Assembly (NCBI RefSeq): GCF_007989805.1
Contig: NZ_BJUB01000005.1
Location: forward strand, 62,001-126,000
DNA length: 64,000 nt
Source of the DNA: Cellulomonas xylanilytica
GTDB lineage: Bacteria > Actinomycetota > Actinomycetes > Actinomycetales > Cellulomonadaceae
Reading direction: 5' to 3'
Shown here in pieces: positions 45,404-56,006 of this stretch. The notes under the pieces are model-generated. The model was not told the DNA's origin. It ran no database searches and was given only the letters and a program-made list of their open reading frames with translations. How positions within the stretch are numbered: position 1 is the first letter of the stretch; each line of letters starts with the position of its first letter. The position numbers and the translations under genes were made by a program.

Positions 45404-46036
45404 GTGGCCACCGACAGCAAGCGCTCCACCCGCTCCCGCATGACGGGGACGCAGCGGCGCGCCCAGCTGGTCGACGTGGCGCGGCGGCTGTTCGCCGAGA
45501 AGGGCTTCGACGGCACGAGCATCGAGGAGATCGCCGCTCGCGCGGAGGTGTCCAAGCCGGTCGTGTACGAGCACTTCGGCGGCAAGGAGGGCATCTACGC
45601 GGTGGTGGTCGACCGCGAGATCCAGGCGCTGACCGGTGCGCTGAGCGGCGCGCTGGAGGTCGGGGGTCACCCCAAGGTTCTGGTGGAGCGGACGACGCTG
45701 GCGCTGCTCGGGTACATCGAGACCAACGAGGACGGGTTCCGGATCCTGGTCCGCGACTCCCCGGTCGCGCAGGCGACGGGCACGTTCTCCAGCCTGATCG
45801 GGGACGTCGCCACGCAGGTCGAGCACCTGCTGGCGTACCAGTTCAAGAAGCAGGGGCAGGACCCGAAGACGGCGCCGATCTACGCGCAGATGCTGGTCGG
45901 CATGGTCGCGCTGACCGGGCAGTGGTGGCTCGACGCGCGCAGCCCCAGCAAGAACGTCGTCGCGGCGCACCTGGTGAACCTGGCGTGGAACGGGCTCTCG
46001 GCGCTCGAGCGCAGGCCCACGCTGACCCGCACCTGA
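45404..46036 (+). CDS. TetR family regulator
   Basis: About 210 residues. The helix-turn-helix is clear: RRAQLVDVARRLFAEKGFDGTSIEEIAARAEVSKPVVYEHFGGKEGIY, residues about 18-63. The C-terminal ligand domain is all-helical. A TetR gene in the same place, between glmU and mfd, is known in mycobacteria, which supports conserved neighbourhood. Start uncertain: GTG 45404 (MATDSKRST...) or ATG 45440 (MTGTQRRAQ...). No operator recognised upstream. Target unknown. Confidence 0.92.
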   Translation: MATDSKRSTRSRMTGTQRRAQLVDVARRLFAEKGFDGTSIEEIAARAEVSKPVVYEHFGGKEGIYAVVVDREIQALTGALSGALEVGGHPKVLVERTTLALLGYIETNEDGFRILVRDSPVAQATGTFSSLIGDVATQVEHLLAYQFKKQGQDPKTAPIYAQMLVGMVALTGQWWLDARSPSKNVVAAHLVNLAWNGLSALERRPTLTRT

Positions 46037-46047
46037 GGGGAATCTCT

Positions 46048-46065
46048 CTCGACGTCGAGTAATCT
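46048..46065 (+). promoter_or_regulatory. MarR operator and overlapping -10 (probable leaderless promoter)
   Basis: Perfect palindrome CTCGACGTCGAG (46048-46059) directly followed by TAATCT (46060-46065), six bases before the MarR ATG. Binding here would block the promoter, consistent with self-repression of the MarR-MFS pair. Confidence 0.65.
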
Positions 46066-46071
46066 CGCGTC

Positions 46072-46596
46072 ATGGTGGCACGCACCCCTCCGGACGCTCC
46101 GGGGGCCCGCGACGAGGTCGATCGGATCGTCCTCGCCTGGGAGCGTGAGCGCCCCGACCTGGACGTCCGCCCGCTGACCGTCCTGTCGCGCGTGAGCCGG
46201 CTGGCCCGGCACCTCGACCTCGCCCGCCGCTCGGCGTTCGCACGTCACGACCTGGAGACGTGGGAGTTCGACGTGCTCTCCGCGCTGCGGCGTGCGGGCG
46301 CGCCGTACCGCCTGTCGCCGGGGGCGCTGCTCACCCAGACCCTGGTCACCAGCGGCACCATGACCAACCGCATCGACCGCCTGGCGGAGCACGGGCTGGT
46401 CGAGCGGCTGCCCGCACCGGACGACCGCCGCGGTGTCCTCGTGCAGCTCACCCCGGCCGGGCTGGACCGGGTGGACGCCGCGTTCGCGGACCTGCTCGAC
46501 GTCGAGCGGGGTCTGCTGGGCGACCTCGACGAGGCCGACCGCGACCGGCTGGCCGACCTGCTGCGCGAGGTGACCGCGCCGTTCGACGCGTCGTGA
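46072..46596 (+). CDS. MarR family regulator
   Basis: 174 residues. Winged helix with WEFDVLSALRRAGAPYRLSPGALLTQTLVTSGTMTNRIDRLAEHGLVERLPAPDDRRGVLVQLTPAG; the DDRR wing is typical. Translation probably begins at or very near the mRNA end, since TAATCT sits six bases before the ATG. It precedes the MFS exporter by 4 bp and likely represses both through the palindrome upstream. The inducer is unknown. Confidence 0.93.
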   Translation: MVARTPPDAPGARDEVDRIVLAWERERPDLDVRPLTVLSRVSRLARHLDLARRSAFARHDLETWEFDVLSALRRAGAPYRLSPGALLTQTLVTSGTMTNRIDRLAEHGLVERLPAPDDRRGVLVQLTPAGLDRVDAAFADLLDVERGLLGDLDEADRDRLADLLREVTAPFDAS

Positions 46597-46600
46597 GGGC

Positions 46601-47776
46601 ATGACGGCGGCTCGGTCCGCCGCACGAGGGCTGCTGCTCGCGGCCGTCCTGCTGTACGCGCTGAACCTGCGGGCGCCGATCACGGCGCTCGCCCCGGTCG
46701 TCGACGACGTCCGGGCGGACCTCGGGCTGAGTGCCGCGGGCGTCGGGCTGCTCACGGGCATCCCGGTGCTCTGCTTCGCGGTGGCGACGCCGTTCATGGC
46801 GGTCCTGCTCGGGCGGCTCGGAACCGGACGGGTGGTCGCGGCGTCGCTGGTGACGGTCCTGGCCGGGACGCTGCTGCGGTCGGCCGACGGGTTCGGCACC
46901 GCGCTCGTCGGCACCGTCCTGATCGGGGTGGCCATCACGGCGGGCAACGTCGCCGTGCCGGTGGTGATCGGGCGGGACTTCCCCGGGCACGTGCCGCGGG
47001 TGACCGGCCTGTACACGGCGGCGCTCAACGGCGGCAGCGTCCTGACCACCACCCTGACCGCCCCGCTCGCGGAGGTCGTGGGCTGGCGGTGGGCGCTCGC
47101 GTCGTGGGGGCTGCTGGCCGTGGTCGCCCTCGTGGTGTGGCAGCGGGCGTACCCCTTCTCTCGTGCCGAACCCGTGCCCGTCGTCACCGGCACCAAGGCG
47201 CCCGACGTCTGGCGCCGGCCCGTGACGTGGTTCCTCGCCGTCGCGTTCGCCGGGCAGGCCTTCGGGTACTACGCGGTCAGTGCCTGGCTGCCGTCGGTCC
47301 TGCACGACAACCTCGGGCTCGAACGGGCCGCGTCCGGCGGCGCCGCCGCGCTCTTCCAGCTGTTCGGCATGGTCGGCGGCATCGCGGTGCCCATCGCGCT
47401 CGGGCGCCGCGCACCCGTGGCCGCCGTGGCCGCCGCGATCGCGGTCGGCTGGGCGGCCCTGCCCATCGGTCTGCTGCTCGCCCCGCAGTGGTGGCCGGTG
47501 TGGTGCACGTTCGCGGGCGTGGCACAGGGCGGCAACTTCGCGGTGATCTTCACCGTCATCGCGTCCAGCGCCGGGTCGCAGGCGGCCGCCCGCCGCATGT
47601 CCGCGACCGTGCAGAGCCTCGGCTACGGCTGCGCCGCCCTGGGCCCCAGCGTCCTGGGCGCCGTGCACGCGTCGAGCGGCGGGTGGACCGCACCGCTGCT
47701 GGTCGTGCTCGGAGCCGTGCTGACGATGGGTGCCGCGACGGGGCTGGGCCTGCGCAGCATGCGCCGGGAGGGCTAG
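46601..47776 (+). CDS. MFS transporter of the CynX/NimT (cyanate/nitroimidazole) type
   Basis: 391 residues, twelve helices. LLYALNLRAPITALAPVVDDVRADLGLSAAGVGLLTGIPVLCF is the CynX/NimT-type N-terminus. Paired with the MarR gene 4 bp upstream, which suggests an inducible exporter or importer of a small anion or drug. Its stop codon abuts the stop of the convergent ABC-F gene with no bases between (47774-47779, inside GCTAGCTAGC). Confidence 0.88.
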   Translation: MTAARSAARGLLLAAVLLYALNLRAPITALAPVVDDVRADLGLSAAGVGLLTGIPVLCFAVATPFMAVLLGRLGTGRVVAASLVTVLAGTLLRSADGFGTALVGTVLIGVAITAGNVAVPVVIGRDFPGHVPRVTGLYTAALNGGSVLTTTLTAPLAEVVGWRWALASWGLLAVVALVVWQRAYPFSRAEPVPVVTGTKAPDVWRRPVTWFLAVAFAGQAFGYYAVSAWLPSVLHDNLGLERAASGGAAALFQLFGMVGGIAVPIALGRRAPVAAVAAAIAVGWAALPIGLLLAPQWWPVWCTFAGVAQGGNFAVIFTVIASSAGSQAAARRMSATVQSLGYGCAALGPSVLGAVHASSGGWTAPLLVVLGAVLTMGAATGLGLRSMRREG

Positions 47777-49561
<1,785 letters not shown>

Positions 49562-49648
49562 GTCGTGTGAAGGCTACCCGCACACCCGCACAAGGCCTCC
49601 ACCCGGACCACCCGCACCCGCACTGACCTGCGCACTAGCGTCCGGAGG

Positions 49649-50833
49649 ATGAGCCAGCACGCGCGCGCCGTCCGACCCCGCCGGGCGCTTCGCGCGGTCG
49701 GCCTGACCGCCGTGGGCGTCCTCGTGTTCGGTGTCGCGGGCGCGGCGGCCGTGTACCGGGAGCTCCAGTCGAACGTCACGGGGGTCGACCTGGCCGACCT
49801 CGTCGGCGACGAGAGCGCCCGTCCCCAGGCGTCGGAGCCGCCTCCCGGGGACGCACGGGCGGGCTCCCCGGTGAACCTGCTGATCATCGGCTCCGACGAC
49901 CGCAGCGGGGAGAACGCCACGATCGGCGGTGACAACGAGGGCATGGCGTCCGACACCACGATCGTCGCCCACGTGGCCGCCGACCGGTCCCGGGTCGAGC
50001 TGGTGTCGATCCCTCGTGACCTGATGACCGACCGACCGTCGTGCACGATGACGGACGGGTCGACGACACCGGCGCGGGACGACCGGCAGGTCAACGAGGC
50101 GTTCGCGGTCGGCTGGCAGCAGGGTCAGGACGTCGCGTCGGCGTCGGGGTGCACCTGGAAGACGGTCGAGCTCCTCACCGGGGTCCGGCTGGACGGGCTG
50201 GTGCTCGTCGACTTCGTGGGGCTGCGGGACATGGTCGACGCGATCGGCGGGGTGCCCATCTGCCTGCCCACCGGCCTCAGCGACGAGGACACCGGGCTGG
50301 ACGTCCCCGCCGGTGCGCAAGTGTTCACCGGCACGACCGCCGTCCAGTTCGCCCGGGCGCGGCACGACATCGGCGACGGGTCCGACACCGGCCGGATCAC
50401 GCGTCAGCAGGACCTCATGGCCGCGATGACCCGGTCGGTGCTCAGCCAGGAGGTGCTGACGAGCCCGACGGCCCTCTTCCGGTTCGCGCAGGCTGCGACG
50501 AGCTCCCTGACCGCGAGCACGGGCTTCCGGGACCTCACCGACCTGACCGGGTTCGGCCTGTCGCTGCGCCACCTGAGCGCGGAGCGGATCGTGTTCGCGT
50601 CGATGCCCACCACTCCCGACCCTCGCGACTCCAACCGGCTGGTCGCCGCACCGGCCGCGGCCGACCTGTGGGCCCGGATCGCCACCGACCAGCCCGTGGG
50701 TGTGCTGCCGGCGGCTGACGTCACGCCCACGACCCCACCCGCGGGCACGCCTGCGCCGCCGCCGGCCGTCGAGACGCCGTGGTCACCGCCGGGTGGCGTG
50801 CTGACCTCGGCGGACGACTCGTCGACCTGCTGA
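49649..50833 (+). CDS. LytR-CpsA-Psr (LCP) family protein
   Basis: 394 residues. One membrane helix about 15-36, then the LCP domain: NLLIIGSDDRSG, ASDTTIVAHVAADRSRVELVSIPRDLMTD, then VDFVGLRDMVDAIGGVPICLP, AVQFARARHDIGDGSDTGRITRQQ. The conserved Asp/Arg residues that bind the polyprenyl diphosphate are present. LCP enzymes move glycans from undecaprenyl diphosphate to peptidoglycan. It could anchor the exopolysaccharide or a teichoic-type polymer. TAGCGT lies seven bases before the ATG (49636-49641), indicating a leaderless start despite a GGAGG abutting it. Confidence 0.93.
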   Translation: MSQHARAVRPRRALRAVGLTAVGVLVFGVAGAAAVYRELQSNVTGVDLADLVGDESARPQASEPPPGDARAGSPVNLLIIGSDDRSGENATIGGDNEGMASDTTIVAHVAADRSRVELVSIPRDLMTDRPSCTMTDGSTTPARDDRQVNEAFAVGWQQGQDVASASGCTWKTVELLTGVRLDGLVLVDFVGLRDMVDAIGGVPICLPTGLSDEDTGLDVPAGAQVFTGTTAVQFARARHDIGDGSDTGRITRQQDLMAAMTRSVLSQEVLTSPTALFRFAQAATSSLTASTGFRDLTDLTGFGLSLRHLSAERIVFASMPTTPDPRDSNRLVAAPAAADLWARIATDQPVGVLPAADVTPTTPPAGTPAPPPAVETPWSPPGGVLTSADDSSTC

Positions 50834-50838
50834 CCCCG

Positions 50839-51564
50839 TCAGCAGCCCGCGGAGTCGTAGCCGCACAGAAGCTCCCACGCGGCCTGCGCGTTCGCCGTGA
50901 CGACCTCGCGTGCGGTGCCGACCTGCCCCTCCCCGCCCTGCACCGCGACGAGGGTTACCGCGTTCCCGCGCCGCGTGACCGCCAGGTAGGTGCCCATCGC
51001 CTCGTCCACCCGCCCGTCTCCGGCGTAGTAGCGGGTGGCCAGGCCGACCCCCTGCGCCCCCACGTCCAGCGGCTCGACCGTGTACATGGTGGTGTCGGGG
51101 GGGACCTGTTGCGGGCACGCGCTCAGCGCGGCACCCAACCGGCCGGCCTCGGCCACCGCGGCGTCGGCGTCGGCGAGCACGACGACCTGGTGCGCACCGA
51201 CGCGCGACTCGACCTCTCCGGAGCCCTGCGTGACGGTGCGCATCGCGACGCCGTCGGTCGGCATCCCGGCGTCGCACGTCTCGTCGACGAGCCAGCTGAC
51301 CACGCCCTCCGACTCCTCCCGCCAGCTGTCCGGGCCGGCGGTGTCCCAGGCGGTCTCCGGCAGCATGACCTCGGCCGGCAGGTCGGTGGGCGGCGTCCAC
51401 GTCGGCGTCGGCGTCGGCGTCGGTGTCGGTGTCGGTGCCTGGGTGGGCTGCGCCTCGGTGGTGACCGTCGCGCCCGGTTCCTGCGCCGTCGGTCCGGTCG
51501 GTGCGCACCCGACGAGGGCCAGCACGCACACGACCGTGATCAGGGACGGAGCCGTGGCGCGCAT
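50839..51564 (-). CDS. hypothetical lipoprotein
   Basis: 241 residues. Signal peptide with lipobox ALVGC at about residues 16-20, then a Pro-Thr run (about 43-58, encoded by GGCGTC/GGTGTC repeats at 51401-51440), then a compact domain of about 180 residues with four to five Cys, ending WELLCGYDSAGC. The ATG at 51564 has AGGGTGA upstream. Family not recognised; fold resembles small actinobacterial sensor-like or PknH-like lipoproteins only loosely. Convergent with the LCP gene, 5 bp apart. Confidence 0.75.
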   Translation of the reverse strand: MRATAPSLITVVCVLALVGCAPTGPTAQEPGATVTTEAQPTQAPTPTPTPTPTPTWTPPTDLPAEVMLPETAWDTAGPDSWREESEGVVSWLVDETCDAGMPTDGVAMRTVTQGSGEVESRVGAHQVVVLADADAAVAEAGRLGAALSACPQQVPPDTTMYTVEPLDVGAQGVGLATRYYAGDGRVDEAMGTYLAVTRRGNAVTLVAVQGGEGQVGTAREVVTANAQAAWELLCGYDSAGC

Positions 51565-51611
51565 GGCGTCACCCTGCCGTCGGAGTCCGACGGGGCGCAA
51601 GCGGCCGCGCG

Positions 51612-52085
51612 TCAGCGGGCCAGGTACGCGCCGAGGGCGTCGAAGATCCCGGCGAAGCCCGACTCGCGCTTGCTGCCGTCGTCCTTGCCGTCCAGGAAGA
51701 CGCCCTGCTCGGTGTAGGTCACGCGCGTGCCGCCGTCGACCGCCTCGAGCTCGACGGTCGCCAGCGACGTGGACAGGTGCTCGCCGGCCACCCACATGTC
51801 GTAGGTCGACACGATGCGCGAGCGCTCGACGATGTCCGTGTAGGTGGCGACGTAGCGGCTGGTGGGCCCGTCGTGCCACTGGCCGTCCTGGACGGCCTGC
51901 CCGCCGACGCGGAAGTCCTCGTGGGCCTCGGTCTCGGCGAAGCCCGGGTCGGACCCGAACCACTGGGCGTGCTGCTCGGGCACGGAGAACGCGTCCCAGA
52001 CACGGTCGAGCGAGGCGTCGAACGTCCGCTCGACGACGAAGGTCGCGTGGACGACGGTGCTGGTGCTGGCGGTCTCGACGGTCAT
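51612..52085 (-). CDS. SRPBCC/AHSA1 domain protein
   Basis: 157 residues. VERTFDASLDRVWDAFSVPEQHAQWFG is the AHSA1 N-terminus; GGTRVTYTEQGVF and the C-terminal helix complete the fold. Starts 2 bp after the ArsR stop, so it is in the same operon. ArsR-SRPBCC pairs are common in Actinobacteria; ligand and role are not established. The ATG at 52085 has AAGGA nine bases upstream. Confidence 0.9.
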   Translation of the reverse strand: MTVETASTSTVVHATFVVERTFDASLDRVWDAFSVPEQHAQWFGSDPGFAETEAHEDFRVGGQAVQDGQWHDGPTSRYVATYTDIVERSRIVSTYDMWVAGEHLSTSLATVELEAVDGGTRVTYTEQGVFLDGKDDGSKRESGFAGIFDALGAYLAR

Positions 52086-52087
52086 GA

Positions 52088-52417
52088 TCAAGGTCCTTCC
52101 GTGGTGGCGAGATAGGTACCGAGCCGGTCCAGCCGGCGCTCGCCGGGCAGCCGCTGCCGGCCCATCCACTCCCCCGCGCCCGTCAGGGCGTCGGTGGCGA
52201 GCTGGACCGTGCGGACCCGGCCGGTCTTGTGCGAGGTGACGATGCCGGCGTCCTCGAGCAGCGCGAGGTGCTGGTGGACGGCGGGCAGGGACATCGCGAA
52301 GGGCTCGGCGAGCTGGCTGACGGAGACCGGACCGCGTGCGACGCGTTCGACCATCGCGCGGCGGGTCGCGTCGGACAGGGCCTTGAAGACCTTGTCCAGC
52401 TCGCCATTGTTAAGCAT
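52088..52417 (-). CDS. ArsR family regulator
   Basis: 109 residues. Winged helix: VFKALSDATRRAMVERVARGPVSVSQLAEPFAMSLPAVHQHLALLEDAGIVTSHKTGRVRTV. Lacks the Cys metal-binding set of metal-sensing members, as expected for ArsR-AHSA1 pairs. The ATG at 52417 lies within a perfect palindrome that probably is its own operator. No ribosome site is visible and AATACT sits seven bases before the ATG, so a leaderless mRNA is likely. Confidence 0.93.
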   Translation of the reverse strand: MLNNGELDKVFKALSDATRRAMVERVARGPVSVSQLAEPFAMSLPAVHQHLALLEDAGIVTSHKTGRVRTVQLATDALTGAGEWMGRQRLPGERRLDRLGTYLATTEGP

Positions 52418-52430
52418 GTGCTTAAGTATT
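52410..52430 (-). promoter_or_regulatory. ArsR autoregulatory operator with overlapping -10
   Basis: TTAAGCA-TG-TGCTTAA, perfect 7-bp arms at 52410-52416 and 52419-52425, covering the start codon. The -10-like AATACT (minus strand, 52425-52430) abuts it. Confidence 0.7.
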
Positions 52431-52466
52431 GCCGCTCGCGACGAGAAGTCAAGGGTCGATCGGGAG

Positions 52467-53405
52467 TCAGTCCATGGAGCTGACCACGCGCGCACCGGCC
52501 ACCGGGCCGGCAGCGGTCAGGACCCGGTCCGAGACGCCGGACGCGGTGAACGCGGCGGCGAGCACCAGCGCGTGCTGGCGGCTGCGGCCGAGGGCGGCGA
52601 CCGTCGGACCCGACCCGGACACGACGACGCCGAGCGCCCCCGCGTCCTGCGCGACCGCGAGGGGCTCCGCGAGGCCCGGGTCGAGCTCGAGCGCCGCCAT
52701 CTGCAGGTCGTTGTGCAGCGCGGCACCGAGCGCCCGCGGGTCCCCCGCGCGCAGCGCCTGCATCAGCGGGACGTCGTCGTCCTGCTCGGGCACGAGGGCC
52801 GAGCCGTGCAGGTCGTCGAACGCGGCGTACACGGCCGCCGTTGACAGCCCGCGGTCCTGCACGGCGAACGCCCAGTGGAACTCGCCGCGACTGAGCGCGG
52901 GCGTCAGCAGGTGACCGCGCCCGGAGCCCACCGCGGTGTGGCCCGCCAGCGAGAACGGCACGTCCGACCCCAGCTCCGCGGCCAGGTCCAGCAGGTCGTC
53001 CCGGCTGAGCCCGGTGCGCCACAGGGCGTCGCAGGCGACCAGGGTCGCCGCGGCGTCGGCCGAGCCGCCCGCCATCCCGCCGGCGACCGGCACGCCCTTG
53101 TGCAGGTGCAGGTGGACGCCGTCGTCGATGCCCGCCCGGTCCGCCAGCAGGGTCGCGGCCCGCAGCGCGAGGTTGGACCCGTCGGTCGGCACCAGCTCGG
53201 CCTGCGGACCGCTGACGGCCAGGGTGCGCTCCTCGGACGGGGTGGCGACGACCTCCTCGAACACCGACACGGCCTGGAAGACCGTCGACACGGCGTGGTA
53301 GCCGTCGTCCTCGCGCGGGCCGACCCGCAGAGACAGGTTGATCTTGCCGGGCGCACGGACCCTGACCTCGTGCTCGGGCAGCGGGGCCACGGGGGTCAGC
53401 GTCAC
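52467..53405 (-). CDS. ispE: 4-diphosphocytidyl-2-C-methyl-D-erythritol kinase
   Basis: 312 residues. GHMP kinase: [24 protein letters not shown] at the N-terminus, ATP loop [17 protein letters not shown] about residues 104-120, and [13 protein letters not shown] near the C-terminus. Fourth step of the MEP isoprenoid pathway, which supplies undecaprenyl carriers. The GTG at 53405 overlaps the ksgA stop by four bases (GTGA), so the two are coupled. Confidence 0.97.
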   Translation of the reverse strand: MTLTPVAPLPEHEVRVRAPGKINLSLRVGPREDDGYHAVSTVFQAVSVFEEVVATPSEERTLAVSGPQAELVPTDGSNLALRAATLLADRAGIDDGVHLHLHKGVPVAGGMAGGSADAAATLVACDALWRTGLSRDDLLDLAAELGSDVPFSLAGHTAVGSGRGHLLTPALSRGEFHWAFAVQDRGLSTAAVYAAFDDLHGSALVPEQDDDVPLMQALRAGDPRALGAALHNDLQMAALELDPGLAEPLAVAQDAGALGVVVSGSGPTVAALGRSRQHALVLAAAFTASGVSDRVLTAAGPVAGARVVSSMD

Positions 53406-54349
53406 GGCTCCACAATGCCAGGTCGGCCGCCGACCGGCCCGGGGTGCCCGAGATGTTCGGCGATGCGCGCGAACCCGGCGATGTCCACGCGCTCGCCGCG
53501 CGCCTGCGGGTCCACGCCCGCGCCCTCGAGGGCCGCCACGGCGGCGTCGGAGGACCCCGCCAGGGCGGACAGCGCGGAGCGGAGCATCTTGCGGCGCTGG
53601 GCGAACGCGGCGTCGACGACGGCGAACACCGCCTCACGGGACGCGTCGGTCTCGGGGGGCTCGCGGCGGTCGAAGCGCACGAGCGCCGAGTCGACGTTGG
53701 GCGCCGGCCAGAAGACCGAGCGGCCGACCGTCGCGGTCCGGCGCGCCGACGCGTACCAGGCCGCCTTCGCGGACGGCACCCCGTAGGTGCGACTGCCGGG
53801 CGGTGCGGCGAGCCGGTCCGCCACCTCGGCCTGCACCATGACGAGGACGCGCTCGAGGCTGTCGAACCGCTCGAGGAACGTCAGCAGGACCGGGACGGAC
53901 ACGTTGTAGGGCAGGTTGGCGACGAGCGCGACGGGCGGCGGGCCGGGCAGCGCGTGCACGTCGAGGGCGTCCGCGAGCACGATCGTCAGGCGGTCGCGGC
54001 CCGCCTCGTCGCGCAGGACCACCGGCTCGTCGTCGGCCCCCGCGACGACCGTCAGCCCCGGCACGTGCCGCGCGACCGTGGTGGGCAGCAGCCGGGCCAG
54101 CGTCGGGTCGATCTCGACGGCGACGACGTCGGCGCCTGCCTCGAGCAGCCCGAGCGTGAGCGAGCCGAGACCCGGCCCGACCTCCACGACGCGGTCGCCC
54201 GGCTCCACGTCGGCCTGCCGCACGATCTTGCGCACCGTGCCGCCGTCGAGCACGAAGTTCTGCCCCAGCTGCTTGGTCGGGCGCACCCCGGCGCGCTCGG
54301 CGAGCTCGCGGATCTCCGCAGGCCCGAGCAGCGTGGTGGTGGTCGACAT
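53402..54349 (-). CDS. ksgA: 16S rRNA dimethyladenosine transferase
   Basis: 315 residues. [18 protein letters not shown], the SAM motif [19 protein letters not shown] and [13 protein letters not shown] (NLPY catalytic motif) are clear. Methylates A1518/A1519 of 16S rRNA. TAGGCT (54357-54362 on the minus strand) stands seven bases before the ATG with no ribosome site, so the mRNA is probably leaderless. Coupled to ispE downstream; separated from the rpf gene upstream by a strong hairpin. Confidence 0.97.
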   Translation of the reverse strand: MSTTTTLLGPAEIRELAERAGVRPTKQLGQNFVLDGGTVRKIVRQADVEPGDRVVEVGPGLGSLTLGLLEAGADVVAVEIDPTLARLLPTTVARHVPGLTVVAGADDEPVVLRDEAGRDRLTIVLADALDVHALPGPPPVALVANLPYNVSVPVLLTFLERFDSLERVLVMVQAEVADRLAAPPGSRTYGVPSAKAAWYASARRTATVGRSVFWPAPNVDSALVRFDRREPPETDASREAVFAVVDAAFAQRRKMLRSALSALAGSSDAAVAALEGAGVDPQARGERVDIAGFARIAEHLGHPGPVGGRPGIVEP

Positions 54350-54370
54350 GCGCACGAGCCTAGGCGAGCA

Positions 54371-54412
54371 CGACAGAACCCCCGCCCACGATGCCGGGCG
54401 GGGGTCCTGTCG
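54371..54412 (-). terminator. terminator between rpf gene and ksgA
   Basis: Long stem with about 16-bp near-perfect arms (CGACAGAACCCCCGCCC against its complement) and an 8-nt loop, 6 bp past the rpf stop. Its foot ends just before the ksgA promoter. Confidence 0.85.
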
Positions 54413-54417
54413 AGTGG

Positions 54418-55647
54418 TCAGCTGAAGAGGTTCTTCCCGCAGTGCGGCCACTGGCCGGCACCGGAGCGGTTGTAGAGCATCTTCGCGCGGGCGGTCTGCT
54501 CCTCGGCCGAGGCGTCCGAGGGGAGCCCCGCACCGCCGACGGCCTGCCACGTGCTCACCGAGAACTGGTAGAGGCCGTGGTACTTGCCGGTGGACGACAC
54601 GATGCTCGGGTTGCCACCGGACTCGCACCGGGCCAGCGCGGCCCAGTTGAGGGAGTCGGCGTCGCCGCCGGCGGTGACCGGGCTGCCGGTCGACGACCCG
54701 GCGGGGGCCGGGGCCGGCGCGACCGGGCGCGTCTTGGTGCCGACGCTCAGCACCTCGTCCACGGGCGCCTGCGTGACGACGTCCGACACGGGGACGCGGG
54801 CGGACTCGACACCGTCGATCGTGGTGACGCGCTCGACGAGGGTGCGGACGCCGGGGACACCGGCGGTCAGCGTGCGCTTCTGACCGGCGTAGCGCTCGGG
54901 GTCCTCCTGCGTGGTCGACGCGAAGGCGACCTCGTGCGTCGACGTGACGTCCTGCACGACCACCCGGTTGACGACGACCTGGACCCGGCCGGCGGCACCC
55001 TGCACCACGGACACGCGGTCCAGCGCGTTCAGGGTGATGCCGAGCTCGCCGAGGACCTGCGCGACGGAGGCGTCGGCGTCGGTGACCTCGAGCGTGGCGC
55101 CGTCCACCAGGACGTCGGCCGGGCCGCGCAGCGTCAGGTCGAGCGCGAGCTCGGGGCGGCCGCCGGCCGCGGACCGGGACGCGACGAGCGCCACGGACGT
55201 CCCGCGGGCGGCGAGCGTGTCGAGCGCCTCGTCGGCGGACAGCGCGGTCGTCCAGACGGACGTCTCCACGCCGTCGACGTTGACCGAGACCTGGTGCGCG
55301 TGCCGGACGACGATCTCGGTGCCCTCGCGCAGCGCGCCGCGCTGGCTGACGACGTCACGCTCTCCGACGACGACGCCCTGGTCCTCCAGGAGGCCGTCGA
55401 CCGAGCCGGCGAAGGTGCTCAGCCGGGCGACGTCGCCGTTGACGTCCAGCGTGACCGTCTTCTGCGCGTGGGCGAACGTGGCGGTCCCGCCCGCGAGGAC
55501 GAGTGCCGCGGCGGCGGCCGTGATGGGCAGGATGCGTGCCCGGCCGGACCGGTGGCCAGTCGTGGGGAGGTCGTCCGGGGAGGACGTGGCGCTGGGTCGT
55601 TCGGACCGTCGCGCGGACAGGCCAGGGATCAGGGTCGAGAACTGCAC
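54418..55647 (-). CDS. resuscitation-promoting factor (RpfB-like: DUF348, G5, Rpf domain)
   Basis: About 409 residues from the GTG at 55647. Cytoplasmic leader about 1-38, membrane/signal helix about 40-60, three DUF348 units (each with KTVTLDVNG or [13 protein letters not shown] and a TxAxTVxDxL-like part), a G5 domain about 235-305, then the Rpf transglycosylase: [41 protein letters not shown], with catalytic Glu in CESGGNP and the paired Cys. Cleaves peptidoglycan and promotes growth from dormancy. GGAG lies five bases before the GTG; the frame opens further upstream (to 55842) without a ribosome site. Confidence 0.93.
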   Translation of the reverse strand: MQFSTLIPGLSARRSERPSATSSPDDLPTTGHRSGRARILPITAAAAALVLAGGTATFAHAQKTVTLDVNGDVARLSTFAGSVDGLLEDQGVVVGERDVVSQRGALREGTEIVVRHAHQVSVNVDGVETSVWTTALSADEALDTLAARGTSVALVASRSAAGGRPELALDLTLRGPADVLVDGATLEVTDADASVAQVLGELGITLNALDRVSVVQGAAGRVQVVVNRVVVQDVTSTHEVAFASTTQEDPERYAGQKRTLTAGVPGVRTLVERVTTIDGVESARVPVSDVVTQAPVDEVLSVGTKTRPVAPAPAPAGSSTGSPVTAGGDADSLNWAALARCESGGNPSIVSSTGKYHGLYQFSVSTWQAVGGAGLPSDASAEEQTARAKMLYNRSGAGQWPHCGKNLFS

Positions 55648-55880
55648 GAGGCTCCAGCCGTCGAGGTGCCCGGGCACGGGGAGTGGAGCGTGCCGCATGC
55701 GCGGCACCCGGCGGTGTGCCTCCGTTCGAGGCTCGGCGGACACCCTCTGGGCGTCTCCCGTCGGTCCCGGATCCCCGATCCGGCCGTCACGGCGGCCCGC
55801 CTGCTGCGGGCGCCGACCACCCCGCGGTACGTCTGCCAGCACAGGTGGGCCGACGTTCAGATCGCGAGGCGCGACCGACC
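55648..55880 (-). other. structured leader upstream of the Rpf gene
   Basis: If translation starts at 55647, about 200 bases of leader precede it, with stems GTGCCGC-GCAT-GCGGCAC (55690-55707) and GTGCCCGGGCAC (55666-55677). It lacks the conserved words of the ydaO c-di-AMP riboswitch that precedes rpf genes elsewhere. It may instead code the N-terminus if an upstream start is used. Confidence 0.35.
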
Positions 55881-55897
55881 GTAACCGAATCGTGATC
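55881..55897 (-). promoter_or_regulatory. GTAACC/GTGATC direct repeats (MtrA-like) upstream of Rpf gene
   Basis: GTAACC (55881-55886) and GTGATC (55892-55897), 11 bp apart in the same context (GACCGTAACCGANTCGTGA-like) as upstream of the neighbouring rpf-like gene. Confidence 0.5.
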
Positions 55898-56006
55898 CGG
55901 TTGCCAAGCGCGCCTACCCGCCGATCGGGTAGAGATGTGCCTCGTTTTCGCGGGTGATCGACCGTTCCCCCACGTCAGAGCCCGTGAGCGGGATCACACG
56001 GGTGAA

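Noticed and set aside
55648-55880. ydaO/c-di-AMP riboswitch upstream of the rpf gene
   Set aside because: Such elements are known before rpf genes in other actinobacteria, but I cannot find their conserved words here; only simple hairpins are visible.
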